The position numbers and the translations under genes are program-made. From Falsochrobactrum shanghaiense (GTDB lineage Bacteria; Pseudomonadota; Alphaproteobacteria; Rhizobiales; Rhizobiaceae), in NCBI RefSeq assembly GCF_003149535.1, contig NZ_QGDB01000007.1:1-64000 (forward strand): DNA of 64,000 bases, read 5' to 3'. Below, one piece after another: positions 27,285 through 35,111 of the stretch. Within the stretch, counting starts at the first letter, position 1. The number at the start of each line of letters is the position of its first letter. The notes under the pieces are model-generated. The model ran no database searches. It worked only from the letters and a program-made list of their open reading frames with translations, and was not told the DNA's origin.

Positions 27285-29425
27285 GATGTGCGTTCCTTCA
27301 ACGGCGCGATGAGCCTGCGTTTTCTGTCGTTGTCCAGGCGCAGCGCTTCGCGTTGCAGCGGGGAGAGACGCTTGTCGGCGAGAAGATCCTCCGCCTGTGC
27401 AATGGAGGCTTCCCATGGCGGGAGATGTCGCTCGACGAGGCAGGCGTTGGGACATCGGTCGGGCGCGCATCGCGACAGGACCGGCACCGAGGCTGAAGGT
27501 TTCTCAGACTCCCGCAGGCAGAGCGCCGTCAATGGGTCGAAGAAGCAGTCGTTCAGATATCCGACATGCAGCGTGCGCGCCAGATGCGCCAGCATCGCCT
27601 TCAGGCGCTTGCGATCGGCCAGTTGCCCCGGAAGCGGGCCGAGTTCGCGGCCGACCCGCTCCAGTTCCACGCCGACGCGCTTACCGGCGGGTCCGCCTGG
27701 ACCGTGACCGCGTCGATGGTTTTCGAAGTAGTCGATGATGTCGTCGAGTTGTCCGAGCGCCAGTTCCTGTTCGACCTCCTGCCTGAAGCCGGATGCGGAC
27801 GAGCCGGCATAGCCGTTGAACATGGCCACGGAGGCGTGCTTGTACTGGATTTTGCCGGCGACAACCCCGAAGGGCCGGTTCGCGATGTACCAGGCCAGCG
27901 TTCGCCTGAACTGACGGGTGTTGAAGCGCCAGACGTCTTCTCCCACTCGGGGGATCACAGGACTATCGTCCGCGCCATATCGCTCATCGAGATGTTCTCG
28001 GAATTGGTTGATCTTCTTGGCGATGAGTATCGGCGTCTCGGCATTGTTCGTCTCGCGGTCGTCAAGGGCAAGCCATAGCCGCTCTGTCCCCGCATTCCGG
28101 CGGAATCGTTCCGAAAGACGCTCGGCAACCCGGATCGCCTGGACGGCGGCCTCGATGGTGATCCATTCGACCTGTTCGCCGCGAGCGCCGCGATCCTTCC
28201 AGGTCACGCCCTCGATCGCCAGCCTTTCTGTTCGCCCGTCCCGGTCGAGATTCCGTTTCAGGCAGCCGGATCGCAGCGACTGCACCTCACCGTCGCGCAT
28301 GCCCGTCAGATAGCAACACACGATATAGGCGGCCGTCTGCAGGTGCCGTTCTTCCCGCGCCAGGCTGATGGCATCGAAGCGCTCCCGCCACGGTCGCCCC
28401 GTGTCGGGATCCGGGGAGATCGGCGTGTCCATCCCGCCCACCTCGAACCCAAGCTCGTCGACAGCATCATGAACCATCGACAACAGGGCCGGATCTTTGT
28501 GGACGGTGGTGAGATGCAGCCCGCATTGCATCGTCAGGAGCTTCAGATTGATGACCTCGCCATCAAACCTGCCGCCCCGCGACAATCTGCCGGTCAGCCC
28601 CCCGATCGAAAGAGGTCTTTCCCAGACAGGAATGCCTCTTCCTTCCTCGCGACGCTTGTCGATCCAGGAGGCCAGCATTACCGCGGGCCGCGTGTGGCGG
28701 GCGCGCGAGCGTGCTGCGAACCGGCTGTTCAGTGCATCGGCTTCAGCCCGGGCAGTGAAGATGTCGTCGCAGAGGTGCTCGACATATTTCAAGGCCCATC
28801 GCAGCATTGCGCCGATGACCGGCTCCGGGATGCGCGCGGTCCGGTTTTCCGAACAGCGCGTTCCCTGGCCGGTTGCCCGATAGACCGGTCGGCCGCGCCA
28901 CGGGGTGAAGGTGATGCCACCGCACGTCAGATAGGGCGCCAGGCGATGAAGCTGGACGATGGGCCTGAGGCACACACCCACGCGCCCCGGCGTGATCGGC
29001 CGCGCCCGGTGATGGGTCGCGTATGCATCGATCAAATCCTGATCGACGTTTGCCAGATCGAGCTTGCCGATCCGCGAGCGCACGAAGTCCAGGAACCGGC
29101 GCAGCGTCGCAAGCGCAGTATGGCCGGAGACTGGCCGCAACCGCGGCTCACCGTCGGCGCGCCGTTCATTCATCCAGGCATAGATGTATTCCTTCGCAAG
29201 CAACCGCTCTGCCGCGCAGGGGATCACGCCGAAGTCGACCGTTCGAAAGGCCTTTCTGGCCATGTTGAACATCGCCGGCGCCATATCCCAGACATCATCG
29301 CCGAACCGCGAGAGCGCCGCTCGGTCGGTACCATCCCTGAGAGGCATCGAAGCCAAAACGATGTCGTCATCGACCCTGAGGCGTGAGACGGCACGCTCAT
29401 CGTTCAAAGGAGAGGTAGTGGTCAT
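27281..29425 (-). CDS. Tyrosine recombinase, third of the Tn554-like trio
   Basis: The 714-residue tyrosine recombinase-like protein has the box I arginine in CYLTGMRDGEVQSL, a box II-like NTRQFRRTLAWYIA and a candidate tyrosine in KHASVAMFNGYAG. The C-terminus adds a cysteine-rich part (RCAPDRCPNACLVERH) that may bind zinc, and it is much longer than phage integrases. It overlaps the genes on both sides by four bases, showing one operon. It probably acts with the other two recombinases in excision and insertion of the mer transposon; individual roles are not deducible. Confidence 0.85.
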   Translation of the reverse strand: MTTTSPLNDERAVSRLRVDDDIVLASMPLRDGTDRAALSRFGDDVWDMAPAMFNMARKAFRTVDFGVIPCAAERLLAKEYIYAWMNERRADGEPRLRPVSGHTALATLRRFLDFVRSRIGKLDLANVDQDLIDAYATHHRARPITPGRVGVCLRPIVQLHRLAPYLTCGGITFTPWRGRPVYRATGQGTRCSENRTARIPEPVIGAMLRWALKYVEHLCDDIFTARAEADALNSRFAARSRARHTRPAVMLASWIDKRREEGRGIPVWERPLSIGGLTGRLSRGGRFDGEVINLKLLTMQCGLHLTTVHKDPALLSMVHDAVDELGFEVGGMDTPISPDPDTGRPWRERFDAISLAREERHLQTAAYIVCCYLTGMRDGEVQSLRSGCLKRNLDRDGRTERLAIEGVTWKDRGARGEQVEWITIEAAVQAIRVAERLSERFRRNAGTERLWLALDDRETNNAETPILIAKKINQFREHLDERYGADDSPVIPRVGEDVWRFNTRQFRRTLAWYIANRPFGVVAGKIQYKHASVAMFNGYAGSSASGFRQEVEQELALGQLDDIIDYFENHRRGHGPGGPAGKRVGVELERVGRELGPLPGQLADRKRLKAMLAHLARTLHVGYLNDCFFDPLTALCLRESEKPSASVPVLSRCAPDRCPNACLVERHLPPWEASIAQAEDLLADKRLSPLQREALRLDNDRKRRLIAPLKERTS

Positions 29426-31233
29426 GAGCCGTAAGCCTCCGGCGGAAGATAGAGCAACCGCGCCGAGGATTCTGCCGCCTCAACCCGTGCGCCTCCGACG
29501 ACGGAGGACGGGAACATCGGCAGAATTTGCTCCGTGATCCTGCGGTATGGCCGATCGAATTTCTCGTTCCAGTCGCCAGAAGGCAACGCCTCCCGCAGCT
29601 CGTCCATGAACGCCTGGAACGCGATCAGCGCCGGTAGTTTCCGTGCGGTAATGACCGCGTTGGAGCATTCCAGGCACCCCCAGAACGGCGTCGGACAGGC
29701 TTCGCCTTCCCGACCGAAAGGGCTGACGCGGAAGTTGCTGCACGCCGCCAGCCAAAGATCCTGCTCTCCGTCCAGGAGCGGGCCGATCTTTTCCGACGGC
29801 ACCGGCAGCCCGGTCGCGTCGGCTGAGGTTCGCAGCCGGGCTTCATCCGCGGGCACAACGATCCAAGGTCGCAGAGCCGGCGCCATCGCGTCGGTCAGTG
29901 CCTCGACTATCGTCTGCTCATGCAGATGCCGAAGGGCGGGGATGTCGGCATAATGGTTGGCCGCCACCGCTACCGTGTGGCCGACGGCAAAGTTCTCCAA
30001 CTGCCCTCCGGTCCGCTTATACCAGTCAGCCTTCTGGGTCTTGCGCAGCCTGGAGAGATTGAGCGCCAGCGATTTTCCGGCGTCATCGACGATTCCGTAC
30101 TTCTCGACAAACGCGGCCACGCAGGTCCCCAGCTTTTTCGGCGACGACAGGCGCCCCGGCTTCCAGGTGATCCAGAGCTTGCTCGATCCAGTGTGCTGCC
30201 GAGCCTTTTCCGTCAGCTTGATCGCCAGCCGCAGGACGGCTCCGGGCGTCTCCCGTCCGCCATCGCGGACACGCAAGCGCTTCCACTGGGCATGATGCGC
30301 GCGCCGCTTTCGATACTCGATCTCGACATAACCCCGGTTGGGATTGCGCAAGCAGTCAGCCTCAAGCCCACGCAGCGCTTCGATCTCCATGCCGGTCGTC
30401 AAGGACAGCCAGACGAGGAAGCCGACGACATCGTACCGGGTCAGATGGAAGCCGGCATGCAGTTCCTCGACCGGAGGCGGCTCGAGCCCGCATCTATGAG
30501 CGTGGTAGCGCAGATTGTCGAACAGCGCGCCTTCCCCGGCGACTACTCCCGCCGTCACAATCTGTTCGACCACTAGGTCATAGCGACGGCGCAATTCTGG
30601 ATCACGGCCTACATCCAGAAGTGGGGGAGGCAGAGCCTCGCCCGTCGCTATCCGGTCGCGAGCCTCGATGATCTGGCGCATCGCTGCCTGCAGCAACGTC
30701 GAGGCAATCCTCCCACTGTAGGCATCGCGCGGCTTTGAGACGCCGTGCTCGCCGTGACCGATGTATTTCAGGCGCAACAGTGTTTCGGGCGGAAGCCTTT
30801 CAGGATTGAGCTCGGCGGCGACGCGCAGCACCCCGATCAGAGCACCGAGCACATTGCGCTGATTGGGTCGCTCGCCGCCGTTCTGCTCCAGCCAGTCCTC
30901 ATAGGCATTGATTACCGCCGGAGTTAAGTCGTCGAGACGACGAGGTTTTACCGACGCCCCTTCCAGGAACAGCCAGAACCGCCGCAGACGGCGGATAAAG
31001 GTGCCTGCGGTTTTCCAGAGTGGTGCCGGCCCCATCCGGTGGAGATACTCCTGCAGGAATGGCGCAACCTCATGGGTCAGCGCCGTCAGCGGCCAGGAAG
31101 ACAGATTGACGTCGATCCTCCCGGCATCTTCCGTCCGAAGGACGAAGACGAGCGGATTTTGCGGATTTTCCTCTTGAGTGTCGAACAATTCGATTCCAAC
31201 TGGGAAGGTGGCACGACGACCGCGTTTCATCAC
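29422..31233 (-). CDS. tnpB: Tyrosine recombinase-like protein, second of the trio (TnpB-like, altered active site)
   Basis: The 603-residue size fits Tn554 TnpB. The segment aligning with box I reads LTTGMEIEAL, with Glu283 where the catalytic arginine of TGxR normally stands. Box II reads LSRLRKTQ with Ser for the first His, while H419 and Y428 (GHTVAVAANHYAD) appear kept. It may be an architectural or regulatory partner rather than a full catalyst. A cysteine-containing region (CPTPFWGCLECSN) lies near the C-terminus. Four-base overlaps tie it to both neighbours. Confidence 0.82.
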   Translation of the reverse strand: MMKRGRRATFPVGIELFDTQEENPQNPLVFVLRTEDAGRIDVNLSSWPLTALTHEVAPFLQEYLHRMGPAPLWKTAGTFIRRLRRFWLFLEGASVKPRRLDDLTPAVINAYEDWLEQNGGERPNQRNVLGALIGVLRVAAELNPERLPPETLLRLKYIGHGEHGVSKPRDAYSGRIASTLLQAAMRQIIEARDRIATGEALPPPLLDVGRDPELRRRYDLVVEQIVTAGVVAGEGALFDNLRYHAHRCGLEPPPVEELHAGFHLTRYDVVGFLVWLSLTTGMEIEALRGLEADCLRNPNRGYVEIEYRKRRAHHAQWKRLRVRDGGRETPGAVLRLAIKLTEKARQHTGSSKLWITWKPGRLSSPKKLGTCVAAFVEKYGIVDDAGKSLALNLSRLRKTQKADWYKRTGGQLENFAVGHTVAVAANHYADIPALRHLHEQTIVEALTDAMAPALRPWIVVPADEARLRTSADATGLPVPSEKIGPLLDGEQDLWLAACSNFRVSPFGREGEACPTPFWGCLECSNAVITARKLPALIAFQAFMDELREALPSGDWNEKFDRPYRRITEQILPMFPSSVVGGARVEAAESSARLLYLPPEAYGS

Positions 31234-32669
31234 AGGGGTCCACCAGCATTAACGCGCAGTTCCCAGGCCTCGACCGCAGCGTCGATCATTTCCTGGCTTT
31301 CTTCCATGCAATCCAGGTAGATGTGAGTGCTTTCGATGCGGCTATGGCCCAGCAAACGCTGCAACTTCAGAAGAGGATCGCCAATCAAGCGGCGGTACGC
31401 CGCGCCGATATGGGATCGGCGTTCGTCGAGTACCCATCCGATCTGTTCACGCACGAGCAGCGACAGCATATGAACCGCAAAGGTGTGGCGCATCATGTGC
31501 GGAGTGACGTCGAGGTCGATCCCGAACCGCCTGCACCGTACGCTTGCCCTCCGGAAGACCACCTCCCAAGCGGCCGGGGGCATGGGCCGCGCCCCTTCCG
31601 CCAGCCAAAGACACAATGGTTCGGATGTTTCCGCCCATACCAAGCGGCTGCGTTCGCGCGGCGCCAGCACGTCGACACTGGCTCGAACTGTGTCCTTTTC
31701 CAGAAGGAGCCTTCCCCGATCGTGGCTGACGACACGGATCGGATGTTCGATTGACCTATTGCGCGGTTGCGAAAGGCGCATGAGGACATTGGTCCGTTCC
31801 AACGCCGCGTATTCATGCAGACGCTTCAGCACGCGCTCGGGCAAGCGGATCTCGCGCCCCTTGCTACCCTTGGCAATGGCCGGCGCCAGTCGGAAAGATC
31901 GGCTCCTCAATGCACCGACCGGCTCCGTCCTCGGGAACTCGATCCAGAGCAGACTTGCCGCTTCCTGGAGCCGCAGGCCCGTCGTGACGAGCAATTCGGC
32001 GAACAACGCATTGCGCTCGCTGTTGCGGCCCTGCCAGGTGGGATCCTCGCTCCCGTCTGGAAGACGACCACGCAAGCCGATCTCGCGAAACAGGAGATAC
32101 CGATCCAGGGAAAGGAACCGGATATCGCGTGTCCGTGCGCCGCGCTCGGTGGCAACATTGGCAGCGACCGCTATGGCCCCGCCGCCGTTCGTCCGTCGCC
32201 ATGATTGCCGATAGGTGAAAGGCGATTTGGCGATCATTCCCTCTTCAAGAGCCCATCGGTAAAGCTTGTCGAGCGCTGCTACCGACCGGTTCCAGCTCGC
32301 GGCCGAGATGCGCGCCGGAGGAAGCGCCAGACGTCGCGCCGCATGGAAGGCTGCGACATCGTGCCGATCAGCCGCCCAGAGGGCTCTGTTGTCTCGGCGC
32401 TCGGCAAGAAAGCGCATCCAGATCAGGATATCCCAACCATAGGCGCGCAAGCTGTTGGGCGAACGAACCCCCAACGTGGGGCAAGCTCGAAAGAACCGGT
32501 TCAGGTCGTGATCGTAGCTGTCGTCATCGCCAAGAATGAACGGCATGCCGTCCACGAGGTTCAGCTTCTCGGCGGCTGCGACTTCATCCACCGACAGCCT
32601 GTGGACGACGCCATCAACCGTAACAGACTGCCGCAGCGTCGAAAGATCCGTGAAGAAGAGCTGGGGCAT
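31230..32669 (-). CDS. tnpA: Tyrosine recombinase, first of the trio (TnpA-like)
   Basis: The 479-residue protein has a complete catalytic set: R233 (TTGLRLQEA), H391 and R394 (HMMRHTF), H442 (LLGHSRIES) and Y451 (HIYLD). The N-terminal part carries a SAM-like core-binding domain (SLRAYGWDILIWMRFLAER). It is the promoter-proximal gene of the block and starts 17 bases after a 50-base palindrome. As in Tn554, TnpA probably does strand exchange at the short core sequence seen as ACGGCG. Confidence 0.9.
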   Translation of the reverse strand: MPQLFFTDLSTLRQSVTVDGVVHRLSVDEVAAAEKLNLVDGMPFILGDDDSYDHDLNRFFRACPTLGVRSPNSLRAYGWDILIWMRFLAERRDNRALWAADRHDVAAFHAARRLALPPARISAASWNRSVAALDKLYRWALEEGMIAKSPFTYRQSWRRTNGGGAIAVAANVATERGARTRDIRFLSLDRYLLFREIGLRGRLPDGSEDPTWQGRNSERNALFAELLVTTGLRLQEAASLLWIEFPRTEPVGALRSRSFRLAPAIAKGSKGREIRLPERVLKRLHEYAALERTNVLMRLSQPRNRSIEHPIRVVSHDRGRLLLEKDTVRASVDVLAPRERSRLVWAETSEPLCLWLAEGARPMPPAAWEVVFRRASVRCRRFGIDLDVTPHMMRHTFAVHMLSLLVREQIGWVLDERRSHIGAAYRRLIGDPLLKLQRLLGHSRIESTHIYLDCMEESQEMIDAAVEAWELRVNAGGPL

Positions 32670-32685
32670 CCTGTTCTCCTCGGCC

Positions 32686-32735
32686 GCGATTTTCCCGCCG
32701 GGACGGGCTCGAGCCCGTCCCGGCGGGAAAATCGC
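32686..32735. repeat. 50-bp perfect palindrome upstream of tnpA
   Basis: Two 25-base arms (32686-32710 and 32711-32735) are exact reverse complements with no loop; the outer part is GCGATTTTCCCGCC and the centre GGGCTC|GAGCCC. It lies between tnpA and the right transposon end. In RNA either strand would form a very stable hairpin flanked by A/T tracts, so it could block read-through into tnpA or be a binding site for element proteins. Confidence 0.9.
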
Positions 32736-32832
32736 ATCGCCTCACCTCAAGCGAAGGGGAATGTCGTCAACGTTGATCGTGTGCTGCGAACGTCACAGCG
32801 GTAAGACAGAACACAGAGTCAGGATAACGGCG

Positions 32833-32900
32833 CCATGCCCGCCGACGAGTTCGACGGCGACGAAGAGATGGTGAAGCTCGAACTCGATCCCTTCGGCTGA
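32833..32900 (+). pseudogene. 3' half of the 54-codon ICE gene split by the mer transposon
   Basis: The sequence after the right transposon end reads CC-ATG-CCC and encodes MPADEFDGDEEMVKLELDPFG before TGA at 32898-32900. It continues the reading frame of the 5' half at 23029-23125 when the element is removed at ACGGCG. Part of it (MVKLELDP) also occurs in the degraded inverted copy at 22665-22873. Confidence 0.8.
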
Positions 32901-32924
32901 GGCGCGAAAGCGCCTCCGCCCGAC

Positions 32925-33009
32925 GGCCCGGCCCGCGTCAGGCGCAGCCGGGCCTTGTGCCATGCGCAGGCTGCGCATCGCCAGCGGCGGTGCCGAGGCC
33001 TCGCCTCGG
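32925..33009 (+). repeat. Cluster of three hairpins downstream of the split gene
   Basis: GGCCCGGC (32925-32932) pairs with GCCGGGCC (32947-32954). ATGCGCA (32962-32968) pairs with TGCGCAT (32972-32978). CCGAGGC (32993-32999) pairs with GCCTCGG (33003-33009). The first stem is the family-B stem sequence. They fill most of the gene-free stretch 32901-33110 ahead of the DUF6878-like gene. Confidence 0.65.
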
Positions 33010-33061
33010 CTCTGGAAAGGGAGAGTTGGGCCGGGATCGGGGCGAGCCTGGCGGAAGGAGA

Positions 33062-33102
33062 GGAGAGCGCCGCCGGGCCATATCATCCCGCTCTCCTGGA
33101 GG
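33062..33102 (+). promoter_or_regulatory. Hairpin-RBS leader, family C copy 1
   Basis: GGAGAGCG (33062-33069) pairs with CGCTCTCC (33089-33096), followed directly by TGGAGG (33097-33102) and the ATG at 33111. Related arrangements (GAGAG stem, CTCTC strand, then GGAG) precede the genes at 37024 and 37605. Confidence 0.6.
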
Positions 33103-33110
33103 ATCATCCA

Positions 33111-33599
33111 ATGACCGATACCGACAAACCAGCCACGCCGGAATTCGACATGGCCGCCAGCGTCGCGCGCTTCTTCGCCGAGCGCGATGAGCGCAACCGT
33201 CGCGCTGAAGCGGTCCGTCCCGACAACAAGACGGCGCTGTTCGATGCGCTGGCCGCCGCAGGCATCACTCTCGTGACCGTCACCTTCGACGGTTCTGGCG
33301 ACAGCGGCCAGATCGAGGACATCACCGCGCAATCGGACGACCGGACCGTGGACCTGCCGCAGGGCGAGATCACCATTGCCACGGTGGCATGGGGAACCGA
33401 CAAGGTGACCGCAATCTCAATGGGCGTTGAGGCGGCCATCGAACAGCTCGCCTATGACTTCCTCTCGGAAACCCATGGCGGCTGGGAGAACAATGATGGC
33501 GCCTATGGCGAGTTCAGCTTCGATGTGGCGGCGCGCACCATCACGCTCGACTACAACGAGCGCTACACCGCCACCGAATTCTACAGTCACGAGTTCTGA
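33111..33599 (+). CDS. DUF6878-like ICE protein
   Basis: The 162-residue protein has an N-terminal helix (AASVARFFAERDERNRRAEA), a strand-rich centre (GITLVTVTFDGSGDSGQIEDI) and an aromatic C-terminus (LDYNERYTATEFYSHEF). It fits the DUF6878 family of ICE/plasmid proteins; function unknown. The ATG at 33111 stands 8 bases after TGGAGG of a family-C leader; the in-frame start at 32955 would cross three hairpins. The DUF6915-like gene starts 10 bases after its stop. Confidence 0.8.
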   Translation: MTDTDKPATPEFDMAASVARFFAERDERNRRAEAVRPDNKTALFDALAAAGITLVTVTFDGSGDSGQIEDITAQSDDRTVDLPQGEITIATVAWGTDKVTAISMGVEAAIEQLAYDFLSETHGGWENNDGAYGEFSFDVAARTITLDYNERYTATEFYSHEF

Positions 33600-33609
33600 G
33601 GGGGTGGAA

Positions 33610-33990
33610 ATGGCACATCCCTATCATCATGCGCTCTCGTCGGTGAAGAAATGGGGCGGCACGGTCGAGGATTACTTGCCCATCCATAGCTGGTTCGATG
33701 CCAGCAAGGAGATCCTGGCCGATTTTCGTCATCGCGCGCTTCGCCACCATGCCGAGGGCATCTTCATGGCCGAGACCATTTTCGGGGCGACGATCACCCT
33801 GTCCACCGGCAGGGTGATCCCGGCCCGATGGGTCGGGGAGCAGCATGTCCGCGAGGATCTGGGCCGTATCCCGTCCTTCGCCGATTGGGCGCGGGCAATC
33901 CACCCGGCGCCTTGGATGGGGCGGACGCAGCGGATCGAGGCGGAGGTCGATCCGCATTGCGTCAATGGCCGACTTCAGGAAGAAGTCTGA
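33610..33990 (+). CDS. DUF6915-like ICE protein
   Basis: The 126-residue protein begins MAHPYHHALSSVKKWGG and contains YLPIHSWFDASKEILADFRH and ALRHHAEGIFMAETIFG, a histidine-rich helical pattern of the DUF6915 family. ARWVGEQHVREDLGRIPSFADW and MGRTQRIEAEVDPH follow. The many His/Asp residues could bind metal, but no enzyme activity is established. The ATG at 33610 follows GGGGTGGAA. It is co-directional and close to the DUF6878-like gene. Confidence 0.8.
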   Translation: MAHPYHHALSSVKKWGGTVEDYLPIHSWFDASKEILADFRHRALRHHAEGIFMAETIFGATITLSTGRVIPARWVGEQHVREDLGRIPSFADWARAIHPAPWMGRTQRIEAEVDPHCVNGRLQEEV

Positions 33991-34029
33991 GCAGTCGCGT
34001 CAGCCTCCCCCTTATGAAAGCCTCTTGCC

Positions 34030-34398
34030 ATGCTCAGCCATATCGTCATCTCCGTCCTGCTCTGCACGGCTTCCTGCGAACCGGCGGAAATCCGCGTCTG
34101 GGACGGTGACTCGATCCGGCTGGGTATGGGACAGCAGTCCGAAGCTGTTCGGATATTCAACATCGACGCTCCCGAAATGGAGGGCCGCTGCATCCATGAA
34201 ACCGACCTTGCCCGGCAAGCGAAGATCAGGCTGGCGGAAATCCTGCAAGGTCGGCGGGTCGAAATCCTGCGTCAGGGGACCGACCGCTATGGCCGGACCC
34301 TGGCGGCGATACGCGTCGAAGGCCGCGATGTCGGCGATATTCTCGTCGATGAAGGGCTGGCGAGAACCTGGGCCGGGCGGCGTGAGCCCTGGTGCTGA
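34030..34398 (+). CDS. Thermonuclease-family (SNase) protein
   Basis: The 122-residue protein has a short hydrophobic N-terminus that may be a signal or lipoprotein leader (VISVLLCTASCEPAEI). The SNase core includes VWDGDSIRL, VRIFNIDAPE, GTDRYGRTLAAI and GRDVGDILVDEGLAR. Here the D-R-Y-G-R motif is intact, unlike the paralogue at 3085-3561. Family members cut RNA or DNA with Ca2+; export would place it in the periplasm. It follows the DUF6915-like gene by 39 bases. Confidence 0.85.
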   Translation: MLSHIVISVLLCTASCEPAEIRVWDGDSIRLGMGQQSEAVRIFNIDAPEMEGRCIHETDLARQAKIRLAEILQGRRVEILRQGTDRYGRTLAAIRVEGRDVGDILVDEGLARTWAGRREPWC

Positions 34399-34473
34399 TC
34401 GCCGGATCGTCCCGGCGAGGTGCGGGACGATCCACCGTCGGGACGGGAGAGTAAGAGTGCGGGCCGGTTGGCC

Positions 34474-34521
34474 GTGACGGATTGTGAGGCGGGAGAGGGG
34501 CTTCCGCCGTCCGTCGCGGAG
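34474..34521 (+). promoter_or_regulatory. Structured leader, family A copy 3
   Basis: Outer stem GTGACGG (34474-34480) with CCGTCGC (34511-34517). Inner stem GGCGGGAG (34488-34495) with CTTCCGCC (34501-34508) and loop AGGGG. GGAG follows (34518-34521), 8 bases before the ATG. The inner stem sequence differs from copies 1 and 2 but still pairs. Confidence 0.7.
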
Positions 34522-34529
34522 CATTCCCC

Positions 34530-35087
34530 ATGAGCCTTTCCCACCACACCACTTTCGCCTCGATCGGCGAAATTGTCGCGCGACAGATCCTGCCCCGGCT
34601 GCGTCATGCCCAGAAGCTGCCGCTGCGCATCTCCTGCATCGGTATCGCCAGCGATGACGAAAGCGATGACGTCGGCGGCTTCGAGCGCACGCTCGTCATC
34701 GGCCAGTGCCAATCCCCCGAAGAGGCGTTGATCATCGCCAGCCAGCGCGTTGCGCGCGGTGATTTCCGCGTTGGACAGGGCGATGCGCTGCGCTTTCGCC
34801 CCCGCGTCATGGTCATTCAGGACAACGAACTGGGCCTTGTCCTTGCCGGTGAGGTCCGGGCCGGGATCGTGCTCTGGCAGCATCCGGTCGCCTCCGACGC
34901 CGAGGCTCGCCGCACCGTCACGGAGGCCAGCCGTCTGCGGGGCATGGCCTTCACGGCATCCGGGCGCGGCGATGCGGTATCGGCTCGTGATCTCCGCCAC
35001 CGCGCCAGCCTGCTCGAGGCGCGGCTGGTCGATCCCTTCTGGCGCGAGACGACTGCCGATCTGCTGCGGCTGCCACAAGCTGCCTGA
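34530..35087 (+). CDS. ICE hypothetical protein under a family-A leader
   Basis: The 185-residue protein has a helical start (ASIGEIVARQILPRLRHAQ), a strand-rich centre (LRISCIGIASDDESDDVGGFERTL; FRPRVMVIQDNELGLVLAG) and a helical C-terminus (DLRHRASLLEARLVDPFW). No named domain or catalytic motif is recognised. Its leader is of the same family as those of ardC and parB, so the three genes are probably co-regulated at the RNA level. Confidence 0.72.
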   Translation: MSLSHHTTFASIGEIVARQILPRLRHAQKLPLRISCIGIASDDESDDVGGFERTLVIGQCQSPEEALIIASQRVARGDFRVGQGDALRFRPRVMVIQDNELGLVLAGEVRAGIVLWQHPVASDAEARRTVTEASRLRGMAFTASGRGDAVSARDLRHRASLLEARLVDPFWRETTADLLRLPQAA

Positions 35088-35111
35088 CCTGTCGCCCCTT
35101 TCCATCCACTA

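Larger units (their letters stand above)
23126..32832. mobile_element. Tn554-like mercury-resistance transposon
   Basis: The 9.7 kb element carries merR, merT, merP, merF and merBA at one end. The other end has a block of four overlapping minus-strand genes: three tyrosine recombinases and a small HTH protein. Flanking copies of ACGGCG (23120-23125; 32827-32832, counted as the inner edge here) and an interrupted but reconstructable ORF define the ends. Terminal sequences are imperfect inverted matches (TTATCTGA at left; TTATCCTGA read inward from the right), with further CTGTCT and TTCGC matches within about 45 bases. Tn554-family elements move by tyrosine recombination at a short core, consistent with this. 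Ends are accurate to a few bases. Confidence 0.85.

Noticed and set aside
28343..29386. Plus-strand ORF of 347 codons in the recombinase block
   Set aside because: It is antisense to a tyrosine recombinase with catalytic motifs and has no domain of its own.
27281..32669. Reading the recombinase trio as a RIT element
   Set aside because: RIT recombinases are about 320-420 residues each; here sizes of 479, 603 and 714 plus a 124-residue HTH protein and mer cargo fit a Tn554-like transposon better.
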